Below, piece after piece: positions 56,691-64,000 of a stretch of 64,000 nt of DNA; within the stretch, counting starts at the first letter, position 1; every line of letters begins with the position of its first letter. The DNA lies in NCBI RefSeq assembly GCF_004103695.1, contig NZ_CP035280.1:2852001-2916000 (forward strand), given 5' to 3'. Under the pieces are notes generated by a model. That model searched no databases and was not told the DNA's origin. It saw only the letters and a program-made list of their open reading frames with translations. The stretch is from Clostridium sp. JN-9 (lineage in GTDB: Bacteria; Bacillota; Clostridia; Clostridiales; Clostridiaceae). The position numbers and the translations under genes were made by a program.

Positions 56691-56874
56691 ATTATCACTC
56701 CATTGTTTAAGAATAAATTTTATAAAATAAGAAAAAATAATATAAATTCGTTACATAGTTACAATAACTACATGTGGCTATGTATATATTTAATTTTAAT
56801 AGTATTCTATAGCATTTTCAAGAAAATTATTAAAAAATCCTAAAATTATCTGCAATTTTGCATTAAAATGGGTA

Positions 56875-56902
56875 TTGATTTTTATCTGTACAGATATATA
56901 AT
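56875..56902 (+). promoter_or_regulatory. Promoter of the hemolysin III gene with an operator palindrome
   Basis: TTGATT (56875-56880) and TATAAT (56897-56902) are 16 bases apart. Between them ATCTGTACAGAT (56884-56895) is a perfect 12-bp palindrome, placed where a repressor would exclude polymerase. The regulator is unknown. Confidence 0.7.
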
Positions 56903-56969
56903 AGACATATAGTTTTGAAAACTACGTAATGCAATGTTAATATAATCGAATGTGCTGGGAGGTATATAT

Positions 56970-57620
56970 ATGAAATATGTTTTTAGGGAAAAGGTAAGTG
57001 GGTTTACTCATCTTTTTGGAGCTGTGGTTTCCTTGGTTGGATTAATTTCCATGATTGCAAAAGTGCTACTATCGGGATCACCAACCAATTTAGAGCTCAC
57101 TGGAGTAATAATTTTTGGACTAAGCTTAATCTTTTTATATACTGCAAGCTCAGTTTATCATCTTGTTAATTCCACGGAAAAAGTAATTAATTTCTTAAGA
57201 AGATTGGATCACTCAATGATATTTGTACTAATTGCAGGCACTTATACGCCAATTTGTTTAATTGCTTTAACAGGCAGGCTTAGATGGGTATTGCTTATAA
57301 CTGTTTGGTCTTTGGCCGCAGCAGGAATATTAATAAAAATGATTTGGTTCAACCTGCCAAGATGGGTTTCAACATCTTTTTATATATTTTTAGGGTGGAT
57401 TGCAATCTTTGTCATATCACCCCTATCCAAAGCGATTTCATGGAAGGGAATTGCATGGCTTTTACTGGGGGGCATTTTCTATACTATTGGAGGTATAATT
57501 TATGCCACTAAATGGCCAAAACTTAATTTTAAATCTTTCGGATTCCATGAAATATTCCATATCTTTGTTCTGCTTGGAAGCTTTAGTCATTACATTCTTG
57601 TAATGAATTATGTAATTTAA
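56970..57620 (+). CDS. Hemolysin III / PAQR-family membrane protein
   Basis: 216 aa with seven membrane helices. Metal-site residues of the PAQR family are visible: SSVYHLVN, LDHSMIFVLIAGTYTP and the late HEIFHIFVLLGSFSHY with its histidine pair. The bacterial function is uncertain despite the name; a hydrolase activity related to ceramidase is inferred for the superfamily. ATG start after GGGAGG. Confidence 0.9.
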   Translation: MKYVFREKVSGFTHLFGAVVSLVGLISMIAKVLLSGSPTNLELTGVIIFGLSLIFLYTASSVYHLVNSTEKVINFLRRLDHSMIFVLIAGTYTPICLIALTGRLRWVLLITVWSLAAAGILIKMIWFNLPRWVSTSFYIFLGWIAIFVISPLSKAISWKGIAWLLLGGIFYTIGGIIYATKWPKLNFKSFGFHEIFHIFVLLGSFSHYILVMNYVI

Positions 57621-57645
57621 TCTTTAGGATTCTATGAAAGTTAAA

Positions 57646-57671
57646 CTCACCTCGGGTTAATCTGAGGTGAG
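57646..57671. terminator. Hairpin between convergent hemolysin III and SNF2 genes
   Basis: CTCACCTC and GAGGTGAG form an 8-bp stem whose arms include the SNF2 stop codon region. The tail on the plus strand is CAATAAAT, so it is a weak terminator shared by both genes. Confidence 0.5.
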
Positions 57672-60600
57672 CAATAAATCTTTCAGTTCTTCTTCGGTTA
57701 AGCTTGTAACCATTAGATCTTCATTTCTATTTTCATCTATTACACTATTGATTAATTCTTTTTTCTTCTGCTGTAAATCGTAAATCTTTTCCTCAATAGT
57801 TCCACGAGATATAAGTTTAATAACCTCTACTGTCTTCTTCTGACCTATTCTGTGAGCTCTGTCAGAAGCTTGTTCTTCAACTGCAGGATTCCACCATGGG
57901 TCAAAATGAATAACTAAATCCGCACCTGTTAAATTTAATCCTGTTCCTCCTGCTTTTAATGAAATGAGAAAAACACTTCCTTTACCATCATTAAAATCCT
58001 TTACTATTCTGCCTCTTTCATTTGCGGGGGTACTGCCGTCTAAATACATATAATCAATATTATTTTCCTTCAGCATATTTTCAATAATCTTTAATGCAGA
58101 AGTAAATTGTGAAAATAATAAAATTCTATGTCCTTCGTTAATGCTTTCACTTAAGATTTCATCCAGGGCAATGATTTTTCCGCTGCCTCCATTATAATTT
58201 TCCATAAACATGGAAGGATCGCAGCAAATCTGCCTTAGTCTTGTTAATGCCGATAATATTTGAAATTTACTTTTATTAAATCCCTTTTCTGCAAGTTCTG
58301 ACTGTATTTCATCCCTGACAGCAGCCATATAAGCAGCATACAGCTTTTTTTGCCCCTTTGTCATTTCCACTACTACTTTATGCTCTATTTTGGGAGGGAG
58401 TTCCGAAATCACTTCTTTTTTAAGTCTTCTCAGTATAAAAGGTTTTATGTGTTTATTGAGCTCTGCCAGAGCCTCTTTGTTATTGCTTTTAATAATGGGA
58501 ATTTCGTATTTTTTAGAAAACTTCCCCTGTGTTAAAAGATATCCCGGCATAATATAATCAAAAATCGACCACAACTCCATAATGGTATTTTCCAAAGGTG
58601 TTCCTGTTAAAGCAAAATATCCATCTGCCTTTAATTCCTTTACGCTTTGAGCACTAATTGATGCAGGATTCTTAATCTGCTGGGCTTCATCAAGTATGCA
58701 ATAGGCAAAATCTATAGATTTATACTTTTCTATATCTCTTCTTATTAATGCATATGATGTTATTACAATGTTACTTTCGCCCATATGTTTTAATAATAGC
58801 TCTCTTTCACTTTTATCTCCGGAAACAACCAGGCTGCTTAATTGAGGGGCAAACCTTTTTATCTCACTTTCCCAGTTATATACCAGAGATGTTGGTGCTA
58901 TTACTAAAGAAGGCTTATTTAAGCTCCCTCTTTCTTCAACATCGGAAGCCAAAAATGCAATAGTTTGTAAAGTCTTACCTAGGCCCATTTCATCTGCAAG
59001 TATACCGCCAAAACCACAGCTAGATAATGTCTTAAGCCATTTAAATCCGGTTTTTTGATATGGTCTCATAATAGTTGTCAGATTTAAAGGAACATTATAT
59101 TCCATCTCCTGCACATCTCTAACACTGTTTACCAAATCCCTGAAACGTTTATTTCTTTCTATAAATGACATATTATTTTGTTTTAAATTTTCATCTATAT
59201 ATAAAGCGTTATATTTTGGAAGAATAATTTTGTCCTTTTGTAAATCCTTATCTTTAATATTTAAATAATCAATAAGGTTTGCCACATCAATTATTTCTTT
59301 ATTAATCAGAGATACAAAATCTCCTCCTTTAAGCCTATAATATCTTTTCTTTTCTTTAACTGCTTTAAATATATCAATGAGTTCCTTCCTGTCTACTCCT
59401 TCAATATCAAAAGAAAATTCCAGCAGGTCATCATTATTCAGCCTTATGCTTGATTTCATAGATGAAGAGGTATGTATCTTCATGTTTTTAAATTCCTGAG
59501 AATAATAAATATCAGCAATATCTTTAAGTTTATCAAGCTTCTCAGTTAAAAAATCTATTAATTTATCCTGGTCATTTAGTTGAAATTCATTATTTACAAT
59601 TTGAAATCCTGAAGATTTTAAAATATCCATTATTTTAAATTCACCTTCAACATCTCTAATTAAAATTTTATTGTTATTATACTGCTGATTTTTCTCAAAT
59701 GGCGATATTTCAATATCACCATATTTAAATACTGGTTTAGCCGTAGCAACTTCATTATTTTTATCCAGATATAGTAAAGTATTCAAAGGCTCTTCATAAA
59801 AGCATTCTGTAAGTCTGCTGTCAATTTTAACTTCTTTGCTTATTTTCTTTAAATTAGGCACAATAAATGATGCTATATTCTGCCTGTCCTCCATAGAAAA
59901 TGTAATTCTATTATGTTTAGACGCTGCTATCTCACTTTGATAAGGGCGAAGCAGTCTTATCTGCTGCTGAGTGGGCTTATAAATTTTATTTTTAAAGAAA
60001 AAATAATCTCCCGTATTTGATAATGGAAATGGAATTTCCTCTAATTCCAAATAAATCTTATTGCTGTTTATATTAAAATTAAATTCCAAAGGCATATCAT
60101 CTTCAACTATTGATACTTCGCTATACTTCACACCATTTATAACAACTTCTATTCTCTTATGCTTTACTGCATTAAAAAATCTTTTTAGCTGACTATCTGT
60201 GATATAGGCTTTTTTCCTGGATAAAAACTTCATCATGGAATTATATCCTCTATATCCATTATAATTGCCAAGTCTTTCATCATTTTCATAAATTTCAATA
60301 AGCAGATTTATTAGCTGCTGATCATCTTCTTCAAATTCATAATATAAAGGATCAAAAGTAAATTCTTTTCCATATTCAATACTTTCATTTTTATATTTAA
60401 CCGCACAGATAAAATCTTTCATATTTTTAACTACATATGTTTTATCCTCACCAATCTTCAGTTCTATTGAGGATTCCTTTGAAAACATATTTGAAAATTC
60501 ATATTTTACTTCCAGCTTTGCTTTCTTCTTTTCTCCGCTGACTGCTCTCATGTTTTTCTTAATAGCATCCACAAATTTATCGGAGCTGGACGTGTTTCCC

Positions 60601-60935
60601 ATGTAGTTTTTGCTTTCTTTGGAGTACTTTAATAACACCGCAGCTATATGCTTACATATCCTGCTGCCGCCATAATGCTGAAAAAATGCCTCGCATTCAC
60701 AGCTATAGTCTAAAATACCACTTTGAGAACTCAAGGTAATTTCAACTGGAAACTCCCAGGAGTTTAATGAACTTACCTCTGCATATATTTCTGTTATTCT
60801 TTCTCCAGTTTTTTTATTATCTTTGTATTTTACATCCATATAGCTTATTTTCCTTTGAAAATAATCCAGCATTGCCCTATTAAATGTAACATCATTACAA
60901 TAACTTTTTATTATTTTTTCATTTACTTCAAACAT
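57657..60935 (-). CDS. SWIM zinc-finger SNF2-family helicase
   Basis: 1092 aa DNA translocase. The SWIM finger lies near residues 70-105 (CECEAFFQHYGGSRICKH); a long central region is uncharacterised; the SNF2 ATPase follows at about 620-1080 with GGILADEMGLGKTLQTIAFL, ILDEAQQIKNP and SLKAGGTGLNLTGADLVIHF. The start is the ATG after GGGGTG giving MFEVNEKIIKSY, because 35 residues upstream (MLFYCIDNLKK) have no ribosome site. Such proteins in Firmicutes probably remodel nucleoprotein during transcription or repair; the exact role is unknown. Confidence 0.9.
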   Translation of the reverse strand: MFEVNEKIIKSYCNDVTFNRAMLDYFQRKISYMDVKYKDNKKTGERITEIYAEVSSLNSWEFPVEITLSSQSGILDYSCECEAFFQHYGGSRICKHIAAVLLKYSKESKNYMGNTSSSDKFVDAIKKNMRAVSGEKKKAKLEVKYEFSNMFSKESSIELKIGEDKTYVVKNMKDFICAVKYKNESIEYGKEFTFDPLYYEFEEDDQQLINLLIEIYENDERLGNYNGYRGYNSMMKFLSRKKAYITDSQLKRFFNAVKHKRIEVVINGVKYSEVSIVEDDMPLEFNFNINSNKIYLELEEIPFPLSNTGDYFFFKNKIYKPTQQQIRLLRPYQSEIAASKHNRITFSMEDRQNIASFIVPNLKKISKEVKIDSRLTECFYEEPLNTLLYLDKNNEVATAKPVFKYGDIEISPFEKNQQYNNNKILIRDVEGEFKIMDILKSSGFQIVNNEFQLNDQDKLIDFLTEKLDKLKDIADIYYSQEFKNMKIHTSSSMKSSIRLNNDDLLEFSFDIEGVDRKELIDIFKAVKEKKRYYRLKGGDFVSLINKEIIDVANLIDYLNIKDKDLQKDKIILPKYNALYIDENLKQNNMSFIERNKRFRDLVNSVRDVQEMEYNVPLNLTTIMRPYQKTGFKWLKTLSSCGFGGILADEMGLGKTLQTIAFLASDVEERGSLNKPSLVIAPTSLVYNWESEIKRFAPQLSSLVVSGDKSERELLLKHMGESNIVITSYALIRRDIEKYKSIDFAYCILDEAQQIKNPASISAQSVKELKADGYFALTGTPLENTIMELWSIFDYIMPGYLLTQGKFSKKYEIPIIKSNNKEALAELNKHIKPFILRRLKKEVISELPPKIEHKVVVEMTKGQKKLYAAYMAAVRDEIQSELAEKGFNKSKFQILSALTRLRQICCDPSMFMENYNGGSGKIIALDEILSESINEGHRILLFSQFTSALKIIENMLKENNIDYMYLDGSTPANERGRIVKDFNDGKGSVFLISLKAGGTGLNLTGADLVIHFDPWWNPAVEEQASDRAHRIGQKKTVEVIKLISRGTIEEKIYDLQQKKKELINSVIDENRNEDLMVTSLTEEELKDLLLTSD

Positions 60936-61103
60936 TTTACACCCCAAAACATGTACAAACTCTTCATAATTTATGTGAACACACTTTACTTTACTATAAA
61001 TAGTAACCTTTTTCAAATTATCTATACAATAAAAAAGCAATAAAAAAACTGTTTAAAATAAATATTATATTAACATTTATTTTAAACAGAGCAATTAGTA
61101 CTA

Positions 61104-61505
61104 TTATACTAAGGGATATAACTCTCTATCTTCTTTATCCAATCTTTTCTCCAATAAGCCTAGAACCTTTTTAGTTTCATTTATAATTTCAGTTGAGTTA
61201 TCTATTATTTTACTTTTTGTATTATATTTGTTTTTGTATAATTCAAATTCGCTGCTTACATTACTCATTTCTGATATGTAGCTTTTTGCTAGATCTCTTA
61301 ATTTTAAATTGTTACTCTGCAATAACTTAGGATAAAGGTATTTATCTTCAGATTGAAGATGTATTTTTAGCTTGCCTGCCATAAAACTTATTTCCTTAGC
61401 CATTTCAAAGCTGTTTGAAACAACATCATTGGAAATAAATGATTTTAATTTATTCATTTCATCTCTAATTTCACTATGCTGTCTTTTTAATCCGCTAATA
61501 TCCAT
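61104..61505 (-). CDS. Hemerythrin-like HHE-domain protein
   Basis: 133 aa four-helix protein with KRQHSEIRDEM, KIHLQSEDKYLYPKL and KEDRELYPLV. The HHE fold would hold a diiron centre, but the His usual in the third helix (often EEH) reads SEM here, so iron binding may be partial. ATG start with AGAGGTG upstream. It may bind oxygen or nitric oxide, or regulate like an HHE sensor; I cannot tell which. Confidence 0.75.
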   Translation of the reverse strand: MDISGLKRQHSEIRDEMNKLKSFISNDVVSNSFEMAKEISFMAGKLKIHLQSEDKYLYPKLLQSNNLKLRDLAKSYISEMSNVSSEFELYKNKYNTKSKIIDNSTEIINETKKVLGLLEKRLDKEDRELYPLV

Positions 61506-61815
61506 TAATCAGCACCTCTTTTATATTTACTATAATTATATACTATAATGAGTACTTATTCAGTAACTTATGTTACCGTTATTGTTGTTGATTGGTGTTG
61601 TGTTGGGGACGGTGTTGGGGACGGTTCATTTAAAATGCAAATTGTTATTCCTTGGTCCTTGGGGGCCCTTGGGGACGGTTCATTTAAAATCAACATACTT
61701 AGCTGATGAAATAGCATTATCATGAAAAACAATAGAAATTGTAAATAAACCAATGTAGCTTGTCCTATTTAATTAAAATCGCATAAAATGAGTATATTTT
61801 ACTATAATCAAAATG
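61506..61815. other. Intergenic region upstream of the RNA promoter
   Basis: About 310 bases between the hemerythrin gene and the RNA promoter. It holds the repeat copies listed separately; the rest is AT-rich with no reading frame having a ribosome site. Confidence 0.5.
61605..61690. repeat. Three GGGGACGGT copies, two in a longer 22-bp direct repeat
   Basis: GGGGACGGT occurs at 61605-61613, 61617-61625 and 61671-61679. The second and third are followed by TCATTTAAAAT, and both are preceded by TT, so a 22-base unit is duplicated 54 bases apart. The same decanucleotide bounds the transposase element at 2202 and 3412, and recurs inverted at 62171. It is a repeated short element family in this genome. 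Confidence 0.8.
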
Positions 61816-61844
61816 TTGACCTAATTTTCTGAATAATGTATAAT
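61816..61844 (+). promoter_or_regulatory. Promoter of the structured RNA locus
   Basis: TTGACC at 61816-61821 and a perfect TATAAT at 61839-61844 are separated by exactly 17 bases. Transcription should start near 61851. Confidence 0.85.
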
Positions 61845-61850
61845 CAAAAC

Positions 61851-62147
61851 ATAAAATGAATCACTTTAATATTTAAAATATACACTGGAGAGAGGTGAGT
61901 CCACCAGGACAATTACATCGTAACATATTATAATCTCCATTGATATTCCTCTTTGCAAAGGGTTTATATAAATTTGCTGAAATTAAATAATTCAGCAGAA
62001 AGAGAGAATATAGGATGGACAGTTCTCTTTCAAGAAATGAAGGGAGTGTTGCTTAAAATTGCAAGATAGCGTTCCCCCAAATAATAAAGGGAAGTTAGAA
62101 TGAAACCTGCTTTATGTTAATTGCAAATCATTCTAACTTCCTTTTTT
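61851..62147 (+). ncRNA. Structured non-coding RNA, family not identified
   Basis: About 297 nt from the promoter to the terminator, with no convincing reading frame. Candidate stems are GGTG/CACC at 61894-61905, CTTTGCAAAG at 61951-61960, TGCTGAA/TTCAGCA at 61975-61997, GAAAGAGA/TCTCTTTC at 61998-62031, and GGGAGTG/CGTTCCC enclosing TTGC/GCAA at 62042-62076. The GAGGTGAGTCCACCAGGA start and the long GGGAGTG hairpin suggest a housekeeping-type RNA. A raiA-motif or other large clostridial RNA is possible, but I cannot match a family from memory. Transcription runs toward the convergent lgt gene. Confidence 0.6.
62090..62147 (+). terminator. Strong intrinsic terminator of the RNA locus
   Basis: GGAAGTTAGAATGA and TCATTCTAACTTCC form a perfect 14-bp stem (62090-62103, 62128-62141) followed by TTTTTT. 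It is the best terminator in the window. Confidence 0.92.
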
Positions 62148-62170
62148 CTTGGTTTTTATAAAAAAGTTGT

Positions 62171-62180
62171 GAACCGTCCC
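62171..62180 (-). repeat. Inverted copy of the GGGACGGTTC motif
   Basis: GAACCGTCCC is the reverse complement of the motif at 61672-61681. Its last base is the first base of the lgt stop codon. It forms the right boundary of the RNA locus. Confidence 0.75.
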
Positions 62181-62935
62181 TAATCTTTTATCTTATAATA
62201 TATCAAAGCAGAAACCCATAACAGGATTCCGCATAAGCTCACAACCTGGGCAATTCTTAAGGGTCCCAGCATCAAACTGTCCGTTCTCAACCCCTCTATA
62301 AAAAATCTTCCTACAGAATACATGCCTATGTATGTAAAGAAGACTATGCCTATCTTTTTAGATTTTCTCAATAAATATAATAAAAATATACATACCAACA
62401 CATCCCAGATAGATTCATAAAGGAAAGTGGGCTGGTAATATACTCCTCCTATAAGCATTCCCTTTTGAATAAACAGGGGAAAGTGCTTAATAAAGTTATA
62501 AGATACCTCACCGCCATGAGCTTCTCCATTGAAAAAGTTGCCCCATCTTCCTATAGCTTGGGCTAAAATAATTGAAGGTGCGGCTACATCAAATATTTTT
62601 AAAAAGCTTAATTTCCTATATCTTGTATAAAAATACATTGTAATTATTGCAAATAAAATGCCTCCATGTATGGCTAACCCGCCTTGTCTTATATTTAATA
62701 TCTGAGAAGGGTTATCTTTATAATAGCTAAACTCGAATAAAACATAATATAGCCTGGCCCCAAGTATGCTAAATGGTAATGTAATTAAAAATCCATCTAA
62801 CAGATAATCAAAGTTTACATCTCTCCATTTTGCATTATAATTGGCCAGTATAAGTGCTACCATCATTCCACCAGCAATAATTATCCCGTACCATCTGATA
62901 TCCAGCCCAAAAATAGTAAACGCAATTGGATTCAT
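62180..62935 (-). CDS. lgt: Prolipoprotein diacylglyceryl transferase
   Basis: First enzyme of lipoprotein maturation, adding diacylglycerol to the lipobox cysteine; 251 aa with about seven membrane helices. [27 protein letters not shown], the HGGIL histidine and the [14 protein letters not shown] signature are diagnostic. The start is the ATG ten bases after GAGG; the ATG ten codons earlier (MKYIRRGC) lacks a site. The window contains clear substrates (the GerS-like protein and the zinc lipoprotein). The stop codon abuts the repeat motif. Confidence 0.95.
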   Translation of the reverse strand: MNPIAFTIFGLDIRWYGIIIAGGMMVALILANYNAKWRDVNFDYLLDGFLITLPFSILGARLYYVLFEFSYYKDNPSQILNIRQGGLAIHGGILFAIITMYFYTRYRKLSFLKIFDVAAPSIILAQAIGRWGNFFNGEAHGGEVSYNFIKHFPLFIQKGMLIGGVYYQPTFLYESIWDVLVCIFLLYLLRKSKKIGIVFFTYIGMYSVGRFFIEGLRTDSLMLGPLRIAQVVSLCGILLWVSALIYYKIKD

Positions 62936-63026
62936 ACATACACATCCTCTTCTAATGTATTTCAAATAAACTATATCTTTTCTTGTGTATTTAATAATAT
63001 ATATTTATCATTAATTATGCAATAAC

Positions 63027-63944
63027 TTATTTTAAACTTTCATATACTTTGCTAAGATTATCCTTCATACTTTCTATATAGTCCTTGTTGTCTTCCGAGC
63101 TTTCAATAGTATATATTCTCTCTACCTTTGCATTTACTTCCCTTGCCAGTGTCTGAGAAACCTTTGGACTTGCCAGTTCCTCAGAAAAAATAACTTTTAT
63201 TTTATTTGCTTTGCAATAATCAACCAGTTCCTTAAGTTTTTGTGCTGTAGGTTCACCTTCTGCAAATACATCCTCAGCACTATTTTGTTTTAATCCAAAG
63301 TCTCTGCAAAAATATGCGAAGGCGGCGTGTCCGGTAACAAAATTTTTATTTTGCAAAGTGCTGAATTTATTGGAATAGTCATTATATAAATTATCTATTT
63401 GAACTGCAAAATCTGCATAATTCTTTTCATAGTAATCCTTATTGGATGGATCAACTTTTATCAAAGCATCCTTTATATTGTTTGCTTCAATTTTTGCCTC
63501 TTTCAGGCCAAGCCATGTGTGTGGATCATATTGCCCATGGTCCTCTGAACCAGCAGCATTATTATTTTTTACTGGAGTAATACCTTTAGATGCCGCCACT
63601 GTCACCAGCTTTTTATTATCTAATGTCTGCAAAACTTTGTCAGTCCAGCTCTCCATTCCCATTCCATTATATACAAAAATATCAGCATTATTAATTGTCT
63701 CCATATCCCTTGGCTTTGGTTCAAAGTCATGAGGCTCGGTCCCATCTGGTACAATAGTGTGAACTTCTATTTTATCTTTACCAACTGCCTGTGCAAACTC
63801 TTTTAAAGGATTAAATGACACAGCCACCTGTATCTTACCATTTTTATTTACGCTTTTATTCCCGCTAACCTGTTTACTGCCACATGCAGTAAATAATATC
63901 ATAATAGACATCAACAAAACAAAACTACTAATTTTTTTAAACAT
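63027..63944 (-). CDS. Zinc-binding lipoprotein of an ABC importer (ZnuA-like)
   Basis: 305 aa extracellular metal-binding protein anchored by a lipobox cysteine (FTAC, Cys21). Zinc/manganese ligand regions are TEPHDFEP, YDPHTWLG, FVTGHAAFAYF and SEELASPK. The His-rich loop is short (SEDHGQ). The cluster A-I family covers Zn and Mn transporters; ZnuA is preferred from the HDFEP form but is not certain. The ATG follows GAGGAG by seven bases. Permease and ATPase genes would lie beyond the window end. Confidence 0.88.
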   Translation of the reverse strand: MFKKISSFVLLMSIMILFTACGSKQVSGNKSVNKNGKIQVAVSFNPLKEFAQAVGKDKIEVHTIVPDGTEPHDFEPKPRDMETINNADIFVYNGMGMESWTDKVLQTLDNKKLVTVAASKGITPVKNNNAAGSEDHGQYDPHTWLGLKEAKIEANNIKDALIKVDPSNKDYYEKNYADFAVQIDNLYNDYSNKFSTLQNKNFVTGHAAFAYFCRDFGLKQNSAEDVFAEGEPTAQKLKELVDYCKANKIKVIFSEELASPKVSQTLAREVNAKVERIYTIESSEDNKDYIESMKDNLSKVYESLK

Positions 63945-63967
63945 TTTTCCACTCCTCGAGAAATTGT

Positions 63968-63982
63968 TGCAAATAACTTGCA
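63968..63982. promoter_or_regulatory. Palindrome before the zinc lipoprotein gene
   Basis: TGCAA and TTGCA flank ATAAC, about 25 bases upstream of the start codon. It could be the operator of a metal-responsive repressor. It is short and does not match a known Zur site by eye, and the window ends here. Confidence 0.3.
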
Positions 63983-64000
63983 TTTACATATTTAATATAA

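Noticed and set aside
60936-61040. 35-residue N-terminal extension of the SNF2 helicase
   Set aside because: No ribosome site precedes it, and GGGGTG sits directly before the internal ATG.
61568-61753. 61-codon frame on the minus strand containing two copies of NEPSP
   Set aside because: The repeated peptide is just the repeated DNA unit translated; there is no ribosome site and the composition is not protein-like.
61851-62147. 6S RNA as the identity of the structured RNA
   Set aside because: The ends do not form the long closing stem with a central bubble expected of 6S RNA; the assignment was left open.

Overview
The window looks like a chromosomal segment of a strictly anaerobic, endospore-forming Clostridium (low-GC Firmicutes). 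Base composition is strongly AT-rich, Shine-Dalgarno sites are strong (AGGAGG/GGGGG type), TTG starts are frequent, and gene order matches conserved Firmicutes blocks: rapZ-yvcK-whiA, ftsEX-ctpB-minJ-like-uvrBA and a gerS-alr pair. The species cannot be fixed from the sequence alone. Most genes lie on the minus strand, with short plus-strand units at gap, pgmB-map, the flavodiiron gene and a few small genes. No rRNA, tRNA or CRISPR array was seen.

Layout. 1-6.4 kb: a lone GapB-like glyceraldehyde-3-phosphate dehydrogenase gene, RNase Z, an IS200-like/REP-associated transposase element, then pyruvate kinase and phosphofructokinase. 6.4-14.5 kb: dnaE, a CBS-DRTGG regulator, whiA, yvcK and rapZ, some overlapping or nearly so. 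14.6-20 kb: hisC, murB, a PHP phosphoesterase, uvrC and a YdjM-like membrane protein. 20-33 kb: an elongation/division and repair block (transpeptidase, FtsW/RodA, FHA protein, uvrA, uvrB, MinJ-like PDZ protein, CtpB-like protease, ftsX, ftsE). 33-39.4 kb: YitT protein, the NdoA/MazF toxin with its antitoxin, alanine racemase plus a GerS-like lipoprotein, Nnr and AcpS. 39.7-43 kb: a MoxR-DUF58-DUF4129-type operon. 43.3-46.4 kb: beta-phosphoglucomutase and maltose phosphorylase. 46.5-57.6 kb: cysS, a class F flavodiiron protein, a YihY protein, a two-component system, a divergent cis-prenyltransferase and small conserved proteins. 57.6-64 kb: a SWIM-SNF2 helicase, a hemerythrin-like protein, an unannotated structured RNA locus, lgt and a zinc-binding lipoprotein.

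Functional links. pfkA and pyk form a glycolytic pair preceded by a CggR-like palindrome. Maltose phosphorylase and beta-phosphoglucomutase together turn maltose plus phosphate into glucose and glucose 6-phosphate. The uvr genes are spread over two units, each with a LexA-box-like sequence near its promoter (ydjM-uvrC, and ctpB-minJ-uvrB-uvrA), so excision repair probably responds as one SOS regulon.

The most unusual material is non-coding. A decanucleotide, GGGGACGGTT, bounds the transposase element in inverted orientation. It recurs three times at 61.6-61.7 kb and once inverted at 62.17 kb, so its copies bracket a roughly 300-nt promoter-hairpins-terminator locus with no convincing reading frame. 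Other points are a 20-bp repeat that supplies the C-terminal residues of RNase Z, a hairpin lying exactly between the hisC ribosome site and its start codon, two degenerate 7-bp tandem tracts sharing an AGTT core, and a terminator-bearing leader in front of cysS.
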